Part shown: positions 33,494-48,000 of the stretch, one piece after another
Layout: every line of letters starts with the position of its first letter
Position numbering within the stretch: position 1 is the stretch's first letter
Assembly: GCA_013397075.1 (NCBI GenBank)
Contig: VWZS01002872.1
Coordinates: 1 to 64,000, forward strand
Direction: 5' to 3'
Source: Rhabdornis inornatus
Lineage: Eukaryota > Chordata > Aves > Passeriformes > Rhabdornithidae
DNA: 64,000 nucleotides
The notes under the pieces: model-generated
What the model was told of the DNA's origin: nothing
What the model saw: the letters and a program-made list of their open reading frames with translations, nothing else
The model's database searches: none
Translations under genes and position numbers: made by a program

Positions 33494-35935
33494 TCACAGC
33501 TCTACAGTTTTCTATATGTCAAGAAGTAAACTTAAAGTCATAAATTTAGCAGCATACTGCTGCTTTTGTTTTGAAGGACTAAAAAACCTGAATAAAATAA
33601 AGCCAACAAAAAAGCATTAAAATATGTACTATCACTGCAGTATCTTGTTTTTATAATAATTTTTCAGGCTCATTCCTTCTGTTTTTACAGTCTTAAATTT
33701 TGGTCATTAAGGGCAAAATTAGCTAATTTGTGAGAGAAGATTCAGTAGCAGTTTTGACAGAAGGTGGAAAAGATTTAAAGCTTTTTTATGCTGACAAAGG
33801 CTCACAGCCAGTGGAGGGGAGAAGCTGCACAGAAAAAGCTCAAACTTGGTAATAGCCCTATTTTCTCAGTAAACAGGTGGGAGAGATGAGTATGCACTTT
33901 TTGGGTGGCAAGTATCAAAATGTTACTACTAAAACTTAGGTTGAGCTTTTTAGAACATTCTTATCTAGTTCTTATCAATTACACACTTGCACTTTCTCAG
34001 TGCAACATTAAAGCTGCCTTTTTGTATGTCATAAGAGACCAAAATCCTAAAAGTATACAAAAAAGAGTTAATTACTGACATAGATCACAGGAACTTCAGG
34101 GCTCGAGTCTAACTCGCCCAAAGCAGAGTGTGCAGGGTCAGCCCACCTTTCTATGGGCTTCAATTAGTTTTATCTTGGAAAGCTCTGAAGACAGACAATG
34201 CAACCCTATCAGGGCTTCCTGTTCTTGAGTGTCCTGGCGTGAAAAGGTGTTTCTGGTAGTGGCTGTATAAAACATGATAGCTTGAATACAACCTCCAGAG
34301 CTGTGTTTCTGCTTATATGAAGATGTGAATAGAAAAAAAAACCCCAAACCCCCAAGATAAACACTACCATTTTTATCATACCCTCTTGTTGGTGGTGATT
34401 GGGACTTTTTTGTGGTGGTTTTCTTGTTTATTATTCTCTCTTTCTCCCTCTTGTTACTGGTGCCCATGGCCCCAGATATGCCATTCACAATAGCCAGCCC
34501 TCTGGTTTGCTACATTTTTGAAACTCACCATGAGCAGGCACTACTGAGAATGGAAGCTATAAAGCAAAAACAACCCTACCAAAATTTTCTTTGATCATGG
34601 TGAGAATCATTAAAATTTTGGAATGGGAGATGCCAATGGGAGTTAGGTGACTGATTTCACTGCAATCAAATCACTTTGAAAGGCTTGGCCTTATGGACGA
34701 ATCTTAACCCCCACCCCTACCAGGCCATGATCACGTAAATAAAGCTTAAATGAAAAAATCTGAGAGGACATGAACAGCAAGGAATACACTGGACACAAGT
34801 TAGACCAAGTATTAGTATGTATTTATGCACAAGAATAAAAACAGCTTTACAAGTTGAATTGGAAATTTAAACAGAAGAAGTTTAACAGCTTTTGTATATT
34901 ATATTAAATAACCAAAACACCTTTTTCCAAAATTGGTAAAGAATAAATAATATAATTTACAGTATGGTACAAAAAATAATCAGTAAGGACACGCATTTTG
35001 CTTTATACATACACTATATAGGTATATTTATAATCTATAAAACAAATTCACATCTCAAGTCAGAAACCTTAGATGATATGGCTTAACTATTTTTAAAAGA
35101 AACAGCATTAAATTTTGCTGCCAGAACCATAAGCTCTAAAGCAGTTATCATATTTCAATAATTAATGATAACTTATTGCCATAGTGCTTGCCAAGGTTTC
35201 ATTTAGCTAACATTTACAAACTGCTGTGAAATTAACAGATTCAAAGGTTTGAAAAGGTTAAAAAAAAGTGCAGTACTTTCCTTATAAATGCATCTGAAGT
35301 CTGAGTGTAGAAAACAAAATGCAACTGAATTTCCACTCTGGGATCTGCTGTTAGTAAATGAGATGTCTTTATAGGTTAGATTTTAATCAAGCCATTTAAT
35401 TCAATTTAGAAATATAGGGGGTGTCAAAAAAAGGCTTAATAATGCCGTATGAAAAACAATTACTATTCCTATGCTTTGCAGATTTAGTGATACAGGATAA
35501 AATGGATTGTGTGATCGATCAGGATGCAACACCCTGCACAGATCTTTGTCAGTGTCTGCACACACACCTGGGTGGATCCAGCCTTGGGCTATGGTGCTGC
35601 TCTGCACCCAGCCCATGGTGATGAGACACAAACTTCTGCCATTTACCTTGTCAACTACTCAAAACTGCCTTACGGTCACAGAGAGGGAAAAGCCTACAGC
35701 AGTTAATCCTAGACCTGGAGGCTGTTAGTGTCCCTTAGTCCTTTCCAATACCTCATAGTGCCCCGGGAAGGTACTAACCTAATGAAGTCACTTCTGTGTC
35801 AGAAATGATACTGTGTGCATTTCAGTGTCACTTGCTTGGATGTCCTGCTTAGCCTGACATTGTCCCTCATATAGATTTTGTTACTGCTGTTGGGGAAGCT
35901 TAAATAATTAAAACTGAACAAGTTTTGAGTATTAC

Positions 35936-35985
35936 CACCCCCCCACCTGCGCACACACATGCACATGTGTGAATACACACATTAT
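35936..35985. repeat. CA-rich simple sequence
   Basis: C-run followed by CACACACATGCACATGTGTG-type text, a degenerate CA/TG microsatellite in the presumed CRAMP1 3' region. Confidence 0.5.
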
Positions 35986-38843
35986 TCCTTAGCAGTATCA
36001 GGCACAAACAGATGATTGTAAAGCATAGTCACCTAAAATCTAGAGCTGGTCCGATTAGAGATGTGTTTAAATGGCCTTTCACATAGTAAGGGTAACAAAT
36101 ACTGCATCAATTCAGAATTACCACAATGACCTTAATTATTCTTAAGTTCTTCCCTTGTCCTCAAAGAGCTTTATTCTTAAAAAGCATTTTGCAATGAATT
36201 ACATTTCTGAAATCAAATTCTGCTTCATAAGGCCAACTTTTAAGGGGCTGATGCCAAACACATTTCTAACCGCAATGTTCTGAGTGCTGAACTGATTTCT
36301 GTAATTTATACTCCATTATTACTGAGTGGTTCAAGCTCACTTGCAAAGTTTCAGAGTGTTAGAAATTTTCTGATGTCATGGCATCATCAAAAATAGCCAC
36401 TTGTGCTGCCTTCATTCTGCAGTTGTGTCCTTCCCCCTGGGTGGTCTAAGGAAGGGCAGCTGACAGCTCCTTGTATTGTGGGCAAAAAGACTTCATGGAT
36501 CAGGATGAAGTGCTCTGCTCTCCACTCTTGTGGCAGGTGCAGCAACACTGGCCTTTATTCTAGGCAACTTCAGAGCCAAACCCAGTGTCATATCCACTGC
36601 CTTACCGGCATCAGTAGGGAAGATGAAAAGTTTGTCAAGTTACAAATACACTGGAGACCCTCACATTACTCTTGCAATATTTAGAAGTTTAAGAATGACA
36701 GTTCAGATTTCTTTTTAGACAGCACTTGATTAGAATGTAACACATTTCCTCCTGCACGTTCTGTAATCCACAGCCATAAGTAGGTGCCTTCTACTTTTGT
36801 CCTACAAATCTGAAGGATTTCTGGAGACATAGCATATAGAATAATCAGCATTAGTAATGAAGGAACCCAAAACCAAGAGGGAACAATCTGGCAAAGTCCT
36901 AACCAAAACACAGCTAAATTCTAAGTAAAACTGAAAAGTTTTAGTGGTCTTGACTCTTGAGATTAATAGGTGTCCTCTCCATACCAAGGGGGAATGCTCA
37001 GAACAAAACAGGCCCCAGCATTTGTGTGATAGCCTCCAACCTTTTCTATCACAGGTTTATGTGATCACCTGATAATTCTGTCAAAATTCTCAAATAAGGC
37101 TCTGTGTGCATCAGAAAAATTGTTCAATTTTCTCCTAACAACAGAAAACACAAGGCCAACTCCATAGCAGCTAAAAATCATCTGCCTAAAGCAGGGTGAA
37201 GGGCGAGCAGCAGAGTCAGTGCATTGTAAGCAAGTTACAGGAGACTCCCAGTCAAAGAAATGCGTTGTACAAGTACCTAAAGGCAGGCAGAACTACATCC
37301 ACCAAGTATAGTGCAAGTTGGGAAGTGAACTCATGGTAACAGCCTACGGGATGGAGAAGGTTTGCTTATTCATTATTAATACAGATATATAGGAGCAGCC
37401 CCTTGAAAAAGTTCAGAGCTACTCACACCAGCCAAGGGACATCCTCTAACTGGAGAAGCAGACAAGTGCTTAGAAAAGGGGCGTAACGTGGATATTCTTG
37501 CTTAGGATAGTAAAGGAAAGAAGAAAGAAAAGGAAAGGGAATAAGAAAAGTCTCCTGAGTTATAAAGCTAAAATTGACGGACAATCAGCTCCCCAGAAAT
37601 TAAGTATGGATTTACTATTAACTTGCTATCCTGTTGAACCCACTGGAATCAGTATCTCGGTTTTTTCCTACAGTAAAACACAACATTAAACGCACAGGGA
37701 TTTCAGAGAGGGAGTGCCAGACTCACTCATGCCTCGGAGTGACTGTAATGAAGAATGATGCTGAGGTACTATAGAGCACCCGGAGTTCACAGAACAAAGA
37801 GGAAGTAGGGAAGGACTAAGGGATTAACCTAGGACTTGACATTTCTCTTCATGACACAAAACTGATCTCAACTGCTTTAGCACTAACCTAGTATTTGTTC
37901 CTACACATTACAATATTCTTCCCTATTTCCTCTCCCAGGTAAATCCTCAGGTTTTGTGAAGATGACAATATTTACAGGTTTCCAGCAAAGCCAAGACATA
38001 ATTATGACACAGCTTTCCTAGTGTAAGCTCTTTGGCCATGTTTCCAGACCTAAAAAGCAATTGCTCTTCATGGCAAGCAATAAAGCACTCTCCCACTCAC
38101 AGGGTGAACTGTGCAATGTGCTGAAGAATCTCAAAGATTAGGAATACGAGTGCAGTCAGAGTGATGATGATGATGATTGTGATGTGATGGGGTTTAAAAG
38201 CAGGGGATCCAAGGAGCACGGGAGGAGGGCAGATCAGAGCTCCCCTACCAAACAAGCAATCAGGTGTGAGCCCTGCTGGAATGATCAAAGAGCCAAAGGA
38301 ACAGAGTGGTCTGTAAGAAGACAGCATCGAGTAGTGGCAGTGCCCTGGACAGAGTGCAAGAACTTCAGTTTGACTGAATGGTAAGAAGACTGCCAACTAG
38401 GACGTGTCAAGATACACAATGGTTGCCCTACCCACCTTCATCCTCCACAACTTTCACGTGGATCCAAAAGCATGGCGTTTTGATCATTACGGAAACAATA
38501 ATTCATATACAGGAGCCTGTGGCAATCCCATCCCTACTTGAGCTGCTCGCTTAGGTGATTCCAAAGTACAAGTCCAGGACTGTCCCACAAACCTGCAATC
38601 TTACATCGCTGATACAGGGACACACTATCTCCTGTAATGTTATTCCATGTTCTGTTGTTGCCAGCATATTGCACATTCCAGGACTTGCAAGTACTTCTTG
38701 ATACCTTTGAAACTAATGCTTCTCTGTTAGAAAGAAGCATGCAGAACAGGGATAACTCAGCCTCAGCTGCTGCCCTCCTCAAGTTCCAGCTCTGCAAGCT
38801 CCAACTTAGCTGAACAGTCTGCACCAGCCTGCTGGTCATTCCC

Positions 38844-39008
38844 TTACTGTGACAGATCTCCAATCGGGGGACCACCACCTCCTCCATCGAACAGGATCTC
38901 CCTGCGAGTTGGCTCAGGTATTGACAGCTCCTGGGCAAGGTCATTAAACCGAGATATGTAATCTATGCTGTTCTCATTCATCATGCAAGCCAGCTGGGAA
39001 TCCACCAC
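38844..39008 (-). CDS. CRAMP1: CRAMP1 last coding exon and stop
   Basis: Acceptor TCTCTTTCAG|GTG. Encodes VVDSQLACMMNENSIDYISR, FNDLAQELSIPEPTRREIL, a run of five glycines and PPIGDLSQ before TAA at 38844-38846. It matches the mammalian C terminus nearly residue for residue. Confidence 0.95.
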   Translation of the reverse strand: MVDSQLACMMNENSIDYISRFNDLAQELSIPEPTRREILFDGGGGGPPIGDLSQ

Positions 39009-42000
39009 CTGAAAGAGACAAGGAGAGAAGAGATGAGCTACATGTCAGTGGCAATTTCACAGAATAACTGAGGTTGGAAGGGACATCTTGAAAGCATTTT
39101 ATCCAACCATCTCACTTGTGCATGGTCAGCTGCCCTGAACCTTGTTGGGCAAGTGCTGAATTATGCCCATGCTCAGACACTCCAAAACTCTCTGGGTACC
39201 CAGTTTCCATGCCTGATTACCTCAAAATACATCTCTTGTCTTCAGGTGGAATTTAATGTGTTTCAAGTTTTGCTTGCAGCCTCTTGTCCTGAGAAGAGTC
39301 TGGCTCCCCTCAACTTAATTCCCAGCCTCTCCTCATATGAAAGAGACATTTTATCTCACTTGACCTGAGTTAGAGAACAGCTCATCCACAACTAAATGGA
39401 AGCTTCCAAAAAACCTAATCATCTACAGTCTCAACAGGCCTTACCTGCTCCAATTTAGCATTAAGGTGCACAGGTAGATGATCTAAAGATACTACCTCTG
39501 CCACAAGAGCTGCTCTCCTGTGCATGGAGGCTTACCCGATTTTCTTCTAAAGGGAGTTGGTAATATTGAGGGCTACAATGTCACTTCAAATCCATGCAAA
39601 TAAATGATCATATATTTCTTTAATTAGAACACACCTTCACAGCTTCTCACCACCTAGCAAACAGAATCTTTATATTTATGCCAGAAGTGGATCTGTGTTT
39701 CAGGTCTGAAGCTGCCAACGTCACACTAAATCAGCATGAGCTTGCTGCAGCTTCTGGATTCACGGTCTGTACAGAACCTCCTTATCCAAACCCAAAGGGC
39801 AATAGAGAAATGACACATTCCTTCCATGAGGGCATGTCCCCAAGAAATTACAAGTTATGTGATGTTGTACTGAGTTAATAACTAAACTCTGGGGGTTAAC
39901 TGAGACTGGGAGGGACCTGAAGAGGTCTCTAATTCAACCACCTGCTCAAAGCAGGTTCATCTGTAAGGACAGACCAACTCACTCAGAGCTTTATTGAGGT
40001 GAGCCCTGGAAAGCTCTGAAGACAGACACTGTATAACATTTCTGGGCAACCTGTTTCCTTGCCTGCCTATCCTCAACATAAAGAAGTTTTTCTATAGATG
40101 TAGCAGAAGCTTCCTCAGTTCAGCTCTTGCTTGTTTCTCCCACCTCACATCACTGTTCTGTAAAAGGCTTACTACATCTTCTCAATTACCTTACTGCAGG
40201 CATTGGCAGGCAGCAGGGTCCCTTGCACCCTGAAGCCTTTTCTAGGCTGAACAAGCCTAGACATCACCCGTTCTTCACCACTTGATCCTCCTGGTAACCC
40301 TCAGCTGAACTTGCTCTGGTTAATCTCTCTCCTATATATTGGGTGCTCAAAACTGGTGACAATATTCTAGACATGGTCTCACAGCAGGTAGATTCTGCTA
40401 CTCTACAGAGTAGAGCATGGTAATCATAATTTTGTTCAATATCCTGGCCATGCTCCTATTAAGAACAGCTCATGACATTGTTGGTCCCCTTTGGTTCCAC
40501 ACCTTTGGATTTGCCCTGGATCACGCTCAGCTCGTGTCTATTGGTATACCCAGTTAACAGCAGAGCTGCTCCCCAGACAGCCAGTCCCCAGCTGATACTG
40601 CTGTGGGTTATTCCTTAATCCCTTCCTAGAGCAGGACTTTGCATTTTCTTTGCTAAGCTGCATAATGTTCCTGTAGCTCATTCTTCCCATCCATCCCTCT
40701 GAAAGGGAGCTCTGTCCTTAAGTGTGTCACAGCCTTAAAAACTGCTAGGCTTCATTCTACCCCTTCAAAATAGTTCAAAACAAAGGGATAGCTCTGCCAA
40801 CAGAGACAGTAATTCAGCAGCACAGAATCTCCTGCCATCCTCTCAGGTGACTTGGTATTAGCCATGTCCTACTTCTTCCTTCTTGACCTACTTGTTTTTT
40901 CCTACCGGGCTTCCAACTGTATTGTAGCATCACTATTATTCTTTCTCTTATCTTTAGCACTTTTGGTTCTTGCTCTACAAAGCAGGACCACACACAACAG
41001 AATGATTAAATCTTTCTCTGTCAATACAAAGGTATATCCAACAGGTGAATACGACCTCCCTCAGCAAAAAGAACCTGGGTTGAAGGTAGTCACAGCAGCT
41101 TCTCATAGCAACTCTGGTGTTGGGTAATCACCTTCAGATAATTTTACATCTTTCTGTTATGACTGTAATCCTCTTTACTGAGCTAAAGTGCAGGTGTCAA
41201 AGCACCTCTGCCTTGGAAGTATCTCAGGAAGGTCTGAGGGACAGTACCCAGCAACTTCCAGCACTGCAAGAGGAAGCAGACTCTGAGTGTAACTTGCTGG
41301 CATACCTCTGCCACGTCTGCCAGGGAACGCGACACAAAGGAGTCCCGTGAGTTTCCATCCAGCAGGCTGGGTCCCAGTAAGGAGGTGCCACTGGTGTTCC
41401 CAACTGGAGTTGGTAACATTTTTCGTCCCTTCTCTGGGGAGATGAAACTTGCTACAAAGAAAAAGAACATTAGTAAGCCACTGCATTGAGTGTTTTTAAC
41501 CGGGAAGATAAAGAGAAGGATAAGGAAATTAAAAATGGAGGACAGATATCCATTTCTTCCATCTTTTAAAAATTATGTGTTACCAGCATCAATACCATCA
41601 TCACACTGTGAAGAGTAAGGAGACTCATTACACTGGCTCCATGAATTATTAATTAAAAAAAACTCTCAACAACCTCAACCAAACCCAGTGAGTAACCTCG
41701 TGTCTTTGAGATAGTACTTAAGAAGCACACAACAAAGTCTGTTCTTCCACCAGCAGAGCCAAAGACATCTGTTCATTTTGGCACAACATCCAAATGTCTC
41801 ACCCTAACTGATGAGTCAGGCTCCAAACAAACTACAAGGAACTGCCAAGAAATTACTTGTCCCAAGCTATGGGCCCCAGTCTAGCAATAGGATCTTTTCA
41901 GGAACAAACTTGTGAAGAGAGAGAAAATGTACTCAAGGCAACACTGTGGAAATTAAAGCAAGAAGTATTTGGAATAATTCTACAAATGTCCTACTGGGTT

Positions 42001-45000
42001 TATAATTTCTCAAAGGATTCACTTCTGATAAACAATGTTGGGTTTGTTTTTTTTTTGCTAACAGGAAAGTACTTTTCAGTTGCACTTCTCTGCATCTGGA
42101 CACTTACAGAACAAGCTGCTGAGGGAGGAATCTGTGGAGTCATTGGGGTACCACTGGGGATCATGGGTGGGAGAGGCAATCCAGTTCTGCTGAGGACTAC
42201 TGGATGGGGACGGAAGACTTTTGGAGCTGTCACTGCCATTCAGCTTTGCAGGAGAGAGAGAAACACCTTCACCTGAAAGCCAATGTCGGGGATCACAAAT
42301 TCAGTCAATATGGTAAAGTTACAGGACACTGCACCAACTTTTGTTTAGAAAAGAAAGAAACCCCAAACAACAACAATAACCCCCCTGCCCCATATTTGCT
42401 AGAAAATAAAGGCCAGGCACAGAATTTTATTTCCAACATATATTTGAAACAAATAAACAAAAAGACCCCAAACCCACAAAAACTTCATAACCCAAGAACT
42501 GCTTCCTGGAAGTTTCTGCTGCTATGTAAGATGTCAAGGATTTTTTTTCAAGTTGATAGGGAGACTTTAGCTAATCTTAGACTTACTGTATTGACCAGAG
42601 CTGATGGCTATTTCAATGATGGAATCACTGATCTGAGTGGCAGGTTCCCCTTGGGAAAGCACATCTTCAGGTGGTCCAGGCAGGGAAATATCCAAGAGAG
42701 CAGAAACATTGGGAGGAGAGAGTCGAGTACTGGAAGCTTCTGATGAGGGAAGTGGAGGGGTGGACAGACCATTCTGGACAGAAGTCTTGGCAAGTTCTGG
42801 CAGAGAAAGGACTGATGTACCCTGTCATAAGAAACAGAATTAATTGTTCATAAATTTATTAAGAACTTGGAAAACTAAAAAGCAACATTTTGGCTCTTAA
42901 ACGTCAGATTAAAACCAGACTTTTAAGGGAAAAAAAATCCAGTAGATAATATGCCTAAATTAGAGGAGTATACTATTTATGTAACAAATCTGTATTATTT
43001 TAATGAAAAGTACCAGTAAGCATATATATTCAGCCCATATCCTGCGAAATTATCTGAAAAAATATGAATCTGTAACATTCCAAATAATATTTAAAGCAGC
43101 CTACATAACAGAACAAGCATAATCTTAAAAGTAATGTAATTTTCATAAATCTACAAGATAGTTCCAAATAGATTTTGCCTTTGTATAGGCAAAAACCCTT
43201 TAAACGATGGAAGAGTATACAGATATTTTAAACTGGTAACTCACATTTATTCACTTTTTACAGCTAGAGTTCCCAAAATTCAACTGATCTTTAAGGAGTC
43301 TTATTACCAGTACCTCATTGTAGAACTGTAACATTTTTTTCTGATGTAGTGTATACACAGCTGTCCTAAGAGCAAGAACCAGAACCCAAGGCCCCATTAC
43401 CACAAGAAATGCCTCATAAGTTCATGTCCTAACATCTGTCCCATAAAAAATCTTAATCTCCTTTATGCTCTCCAATCAAAATAATTTGACCTTTTTCACA
43501 CGCAGGCATCACAGGGAACACGGAAAGCACTCCCACTGAAGAAAAGAGGAGCCTGTATTCTGAGACCTAAAAATCCATCACCAGGTCCTGGATCCCACTG
43601 GAGAAAGAGTCTGGGGAGAGGATGACAACGCTCCTACAATTTAAGTGCCATCACAGTTACTTTAAAGTATCTGTCTATGTCTTACTGGATCCAGCACAAT
43701 GAACAGTAAATCTCTGGAAAGGATGCTGACATTACAATCACACTTTCAGTCCTAATACTTCTCCTTTGGCAACATGGAGGCCACAGGACTGCGAACTGCT
43801 GAAATCTCTCCTTGTGATGTCTAAAATACACACATCACAGCAGAGTGATTATAAACTCCTCCACTCTATTAAGAGATATGTAAAACTTGTCTGTCCTTCA
43901 CAGGTCAGGGACTGTCAGCTTCACTTTGATTTTAGCACACACACACATTTAAGCAGCTTTCCTAAACTTCTTTCAATTTCTTCAGATACTAGGGATTTAA
44001 TTTCCAGCAGACAGTACCAGTGGTGCACAATTACCTGGGAGTACAGAGTTTTAACTAACAATAGCAGTGGTATTTTCACAGAACATTACCCATTCCAGAG
44101 CACTGTTCCTTCAGCACACACTGTACCTGGAAGCCATCCTGCTCGGGCCGGGTCGGCAGGCTGATGTACGGCACCCGGCACCCCGGGCCTGAGTCCTGCA
44201 ACCACAACAGAAACCACTTGAGTGACCAGCTGGGGAGGGAACAGACAAAGGCCTATCACCATTTATCTATGCTCTTCACACATCTCATGTTGTTCAAAAT
44301 TGTCCATCAACTCCCTGAGAACATGACATGGACTGACATGGACTAACATGTATCTGGGTCTCAATGAAAGAAACAGCAAGGAGAAATTACAGTTTCCATT
44401 ACAAATACAATCCCAAAAAGTCCATGTTTTGCACCAGATCCCCTCCTGAATTTCTGAAATTCCATCATTTCTTTTCAAACCAGATTTCTGGACATTTCTG
44501 GCATTTCAAGTTCAATGCTCTACCAGCTGCAAACCATTTGACAGGATGAAATTCATTCAGTGAGATGATGATTTGATCCCTCAACCCCAAATACATACAA
44601 CACAACACAGACTGGGTCTGCCACGACAGCAGTATCTAACAGCAAGCCCCAGGAGAAAGGTCACCGAGGAGTCATAATAATACAGCTTTTTTTATACGAT
44701 GAAAGAGCAAGATAGTTAAGCACTTGAAAAAAGCTCATTTAAGAGCCTCTGACCTCCACAGTGGTGATGGAGCCTCCGTTCTGATGTGCTACTGCTGGCT
44801 CCTGCCCTGTCACCACCGTGGGCACTGCATCCGGTGACAATGGAGACACTCCTGACAAACCATCTGCATCTAGGACAGGCATGGGGCTACCAGGGATAAT
44901 GCCAGCGCTTTTTGCTGCCAAGTCAATAGCACCTTGGGTGAAACAAAAAACCAAAAAACATATCACAAGCTTCTTCTTCACTTTGTTACGATTCTCTAAA

Positions 45001-48000
45001 GATGATTTTTTTAAACTTACCCAGAGTCAAAACTCAATCTATGTAAAAAAGCAGCAATGGTAATGATCTGATCATCTTCTCTGCACCAAGGGTAACACGG
45101 CTTTTAGCTGAAATGTTTAACTTTTCTGCCCTGTTCCAAACTCTTATTAGGTATATCAAAATAGTTGAGAAACACCCCAGTTCCCCTCCCATCCTTTTCT
45201 TCTATTTTTTTTTCTTTTTTGTCCTCCAAATTGGTAAGTATTTCATTATGCAATTTCCAGAAATTTCCTATGGGTTACTAGAGGAGCTCTAGAAACAATA
45301 GAGCCTTATTTTGTTAACTTGCCTCTGGCAGCCATGTAGACTCAATGTAAAAAATGTAAGTTGTTGTAAGGGTCAACCTCACCCAGATCTTTTAAAATCC
45401 ACTTCAAACATCTGTATGTCTTCTCATCTCAAAAGAATCCTCTAGGTAAAACGTAGATGCAGTCACTGTTTTCACCTCATTAATTGTTCTAATTATGGAA
45501 CCCACACTGCTGTGAGACAGTATCTGCCTGGAGGACACCAGCATGGCTTTTATTGCAGAATTCAGAATGACTTACTAGACAGATGGCTGGTGGCCTGTTT
45601 TGGAAGAATTTTGGGCACAATTGGACGAGAAACAGCAGCTTTAGTCAGTGCGGACGGGATTGGCCGAAATGAACCTCTCCCTGGGGGGAAGCATTAATAC
45701 CTTTCAGGCAAATGAAATCTAACACCTTTAAAGCAGAACACAACACAGTTCAATAGACGCAAATAAATTCCAAACAGCAGCAAGCTGCAGGAATGCAAGT
45801 AGTGGAGCTGATGGAATAGAGCTAAAATAGTGATTGAGCTAAGCAGTGTCTTGCCACGGACATGCAACAGCAACTGCTGCTGCGCTACTGGAGCTGCTCT
45901 TATACTGTCAGTGAAGACAACCCTTCAGGTCTCAATGCTGCCTTTCATGGGGTATCACCTGTACTACCACTGTACTCAAGACTGTACCAGCAGAAAAGGA
46001 CATATGGGCAGTGGATTGCTTATAATGTATAAAATTTAGACAGTACCCCAGGTACTAGAGAAAGTCCAATACAAAATCTGGACAAATTATTATACCCTAC
46101 AGAACAAAAATTCCTATCTAAGTATTTTATTCCAAATTTTGTCTCCCTGTTCAGAACTCCTTGCTCTTCTGTGATTTCAGTCTTGAAAAACTGAAGAAAA
46201 AATTTTTATCAAAAGCACAACTTGCTTAACAATGATCCAGGGGAGCAATCCCATCATTCTGCAGGCTGGTGACACTGTCATTTTGAAAGAGTATTTTCTT
46301 TATTTTAGATATTACTTCTTTATGCAGTTTTAAGGGACACTTTTCTGTTTATAGAAGTGCTAGACTCACCTGTAATGGATGAGTTGGATAAGATAGAAAA
46401 GGAACAGACATGCTGGGATGGATTTCCAGATGGCCTGGGGAGCAGTGTTCTCTATGTGAGAGAAACAATAAACCTGAATACATTTAAGCACAGACAGAGG
46501 GTAACACTCATTGTATAAGTTGCAGGAGTTCACGAGACTTTCCAGAATAAGCAGAATATTTCTGTGGCATTACTATCATGCACCAGACACAGCAATGGAA
46601 TCAGTGTGCTCTTGAGAAAAAAGCTACAGACAGGAATGATGTGTTTCCTCTGTAAACTACTAAAGAAAGTATTTCCATGTGGAAAATTCTCAGAGAAATG
46701 CTGATTACAACTATAATCCTCTCTGATTATACTTGCAGTGATCTACAAATCTCTCTCAGAATTACAGCAGTGATCTTAAGCTTGGGACCTGGTCTGTGTA
46801 CAAACTGATCTTCCCTTAAAATTCAGCAAGTGTGGTTGAGTGAGATAGCTGCGTGTACTTGGGAACTCTTAAAACATATGGAATTGCTCAGATCTGAAGA
46901 TCTCAGGATCAAAGAATAGTCCAGGGGATAATTTCTGCATCTTCTACTCTTATGCAAAACAGAGGAGAAAAAAAAGGTATAGTGACACTTGGGAACTTTC
47001 TTTTCCCCAGTAAGTTACTATTGTTTATGTTTCAGGTTTCTTTTTTCTCACCTGCCTCTGGTGTCCCAGTGACACATGCTTTTTCCCAGGGTTATCAGAG
47101 CAGTCTGAAGGACAGTAATGCCTGTCTGTCACCAAAGCACCACAACAACAGGCCACTCCTTCCATACATCTCTTTCCAAGCCCCATTTTTTCCCAGGAAT
47201 CATTGTTCTTTCCAAGCGTGTTATGGCTTATTTCACTACAGAGGCTTAATATCCACCACAGTTTAACATCCACTACTGGGCAGGAAGCAGGAAAAGTATA
47301 TAAAGGAAGATTTTGTTGTTAAGAGGGCTACCAGCTCCAACACTGCCAGCACATGACAACACAGGGACACACTGTCTATGCCTCAGCACCAGAAGGCCCA
47401 GGTAGCAGAACCTGCTTCCAGGTTCCAGAAGCCTTTTCCAGCGGCTTTTTTATTTTTCCAAACTACCTGAGGCACTGGACTTCTACTGTTGTTGATACTC
47501 TTCATATAGGGAATGTAACATGGCTAATTACACTAATGACTGAAGTGTTTGCTCCTTCATAAATTCAGCTTTGCATTTCCAGTGGATGCATGCGGGAAAT
47601 TCCGGTTTTTACTTGTTATGTGCAAATCACTACAGCCTTACTGATACTCAGGGAGCAAAACAGGCATTTACACTTTGCTCTGACCTGTACTACCAGGGGC
47701 TTCCGCAAGTGCCTGTTCCGTAACTTCCTGGGCTTCGGCAGGAAGAAGTCCGATTGCATCTGGACAACAACAAGAAATGAATTACAAGTATTTTAAGCAT
47801 CCAGACCCAGAATAAATTATACCCCCAAATTCTTATTTTCATTTTAACTAAAATACTATGTTTTTTTTCAGATAGCACAATATCCTTTCTGCTGGAGTCA
47901 GAATATTTTCCATCAAGAATGTATTTTTCTTCTCTTTTTATGGAGATAAAGCTTTGTCCCAAAAAAGCCATTTCATTACCAACTACTTCAGCTTCCTACA

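Larger units (their letters stand above)
33200..38843 (-). other. CRAMP1: CRAMP1 3' untranslated region and flanking DNA
   Basis: No coding sequence is recognised here. The mammalian CRAMP1 3' UTR is several kb long, so much of this stretch is probably UTR. Minus-strand AATAAA signals occur at 36554-36559, 36170-36175 and 33488-33493. The last is followed by GT-rich sequence (TGTTAGCTTGTAATGTT) and is a fair candidate for the distal end. AT-rich sequence at 34.8-35.4 kb also looks UTR-like. I cannot decide the true end. Confidence 0.4.

Noticed and set aside
41857..42276. 139-codon plus-strand frame overlapping a CRAMP1 exon
   Set aside because: It is antisense to the CRAMP1 exon 42108-42272, whose phases and homology are clear.
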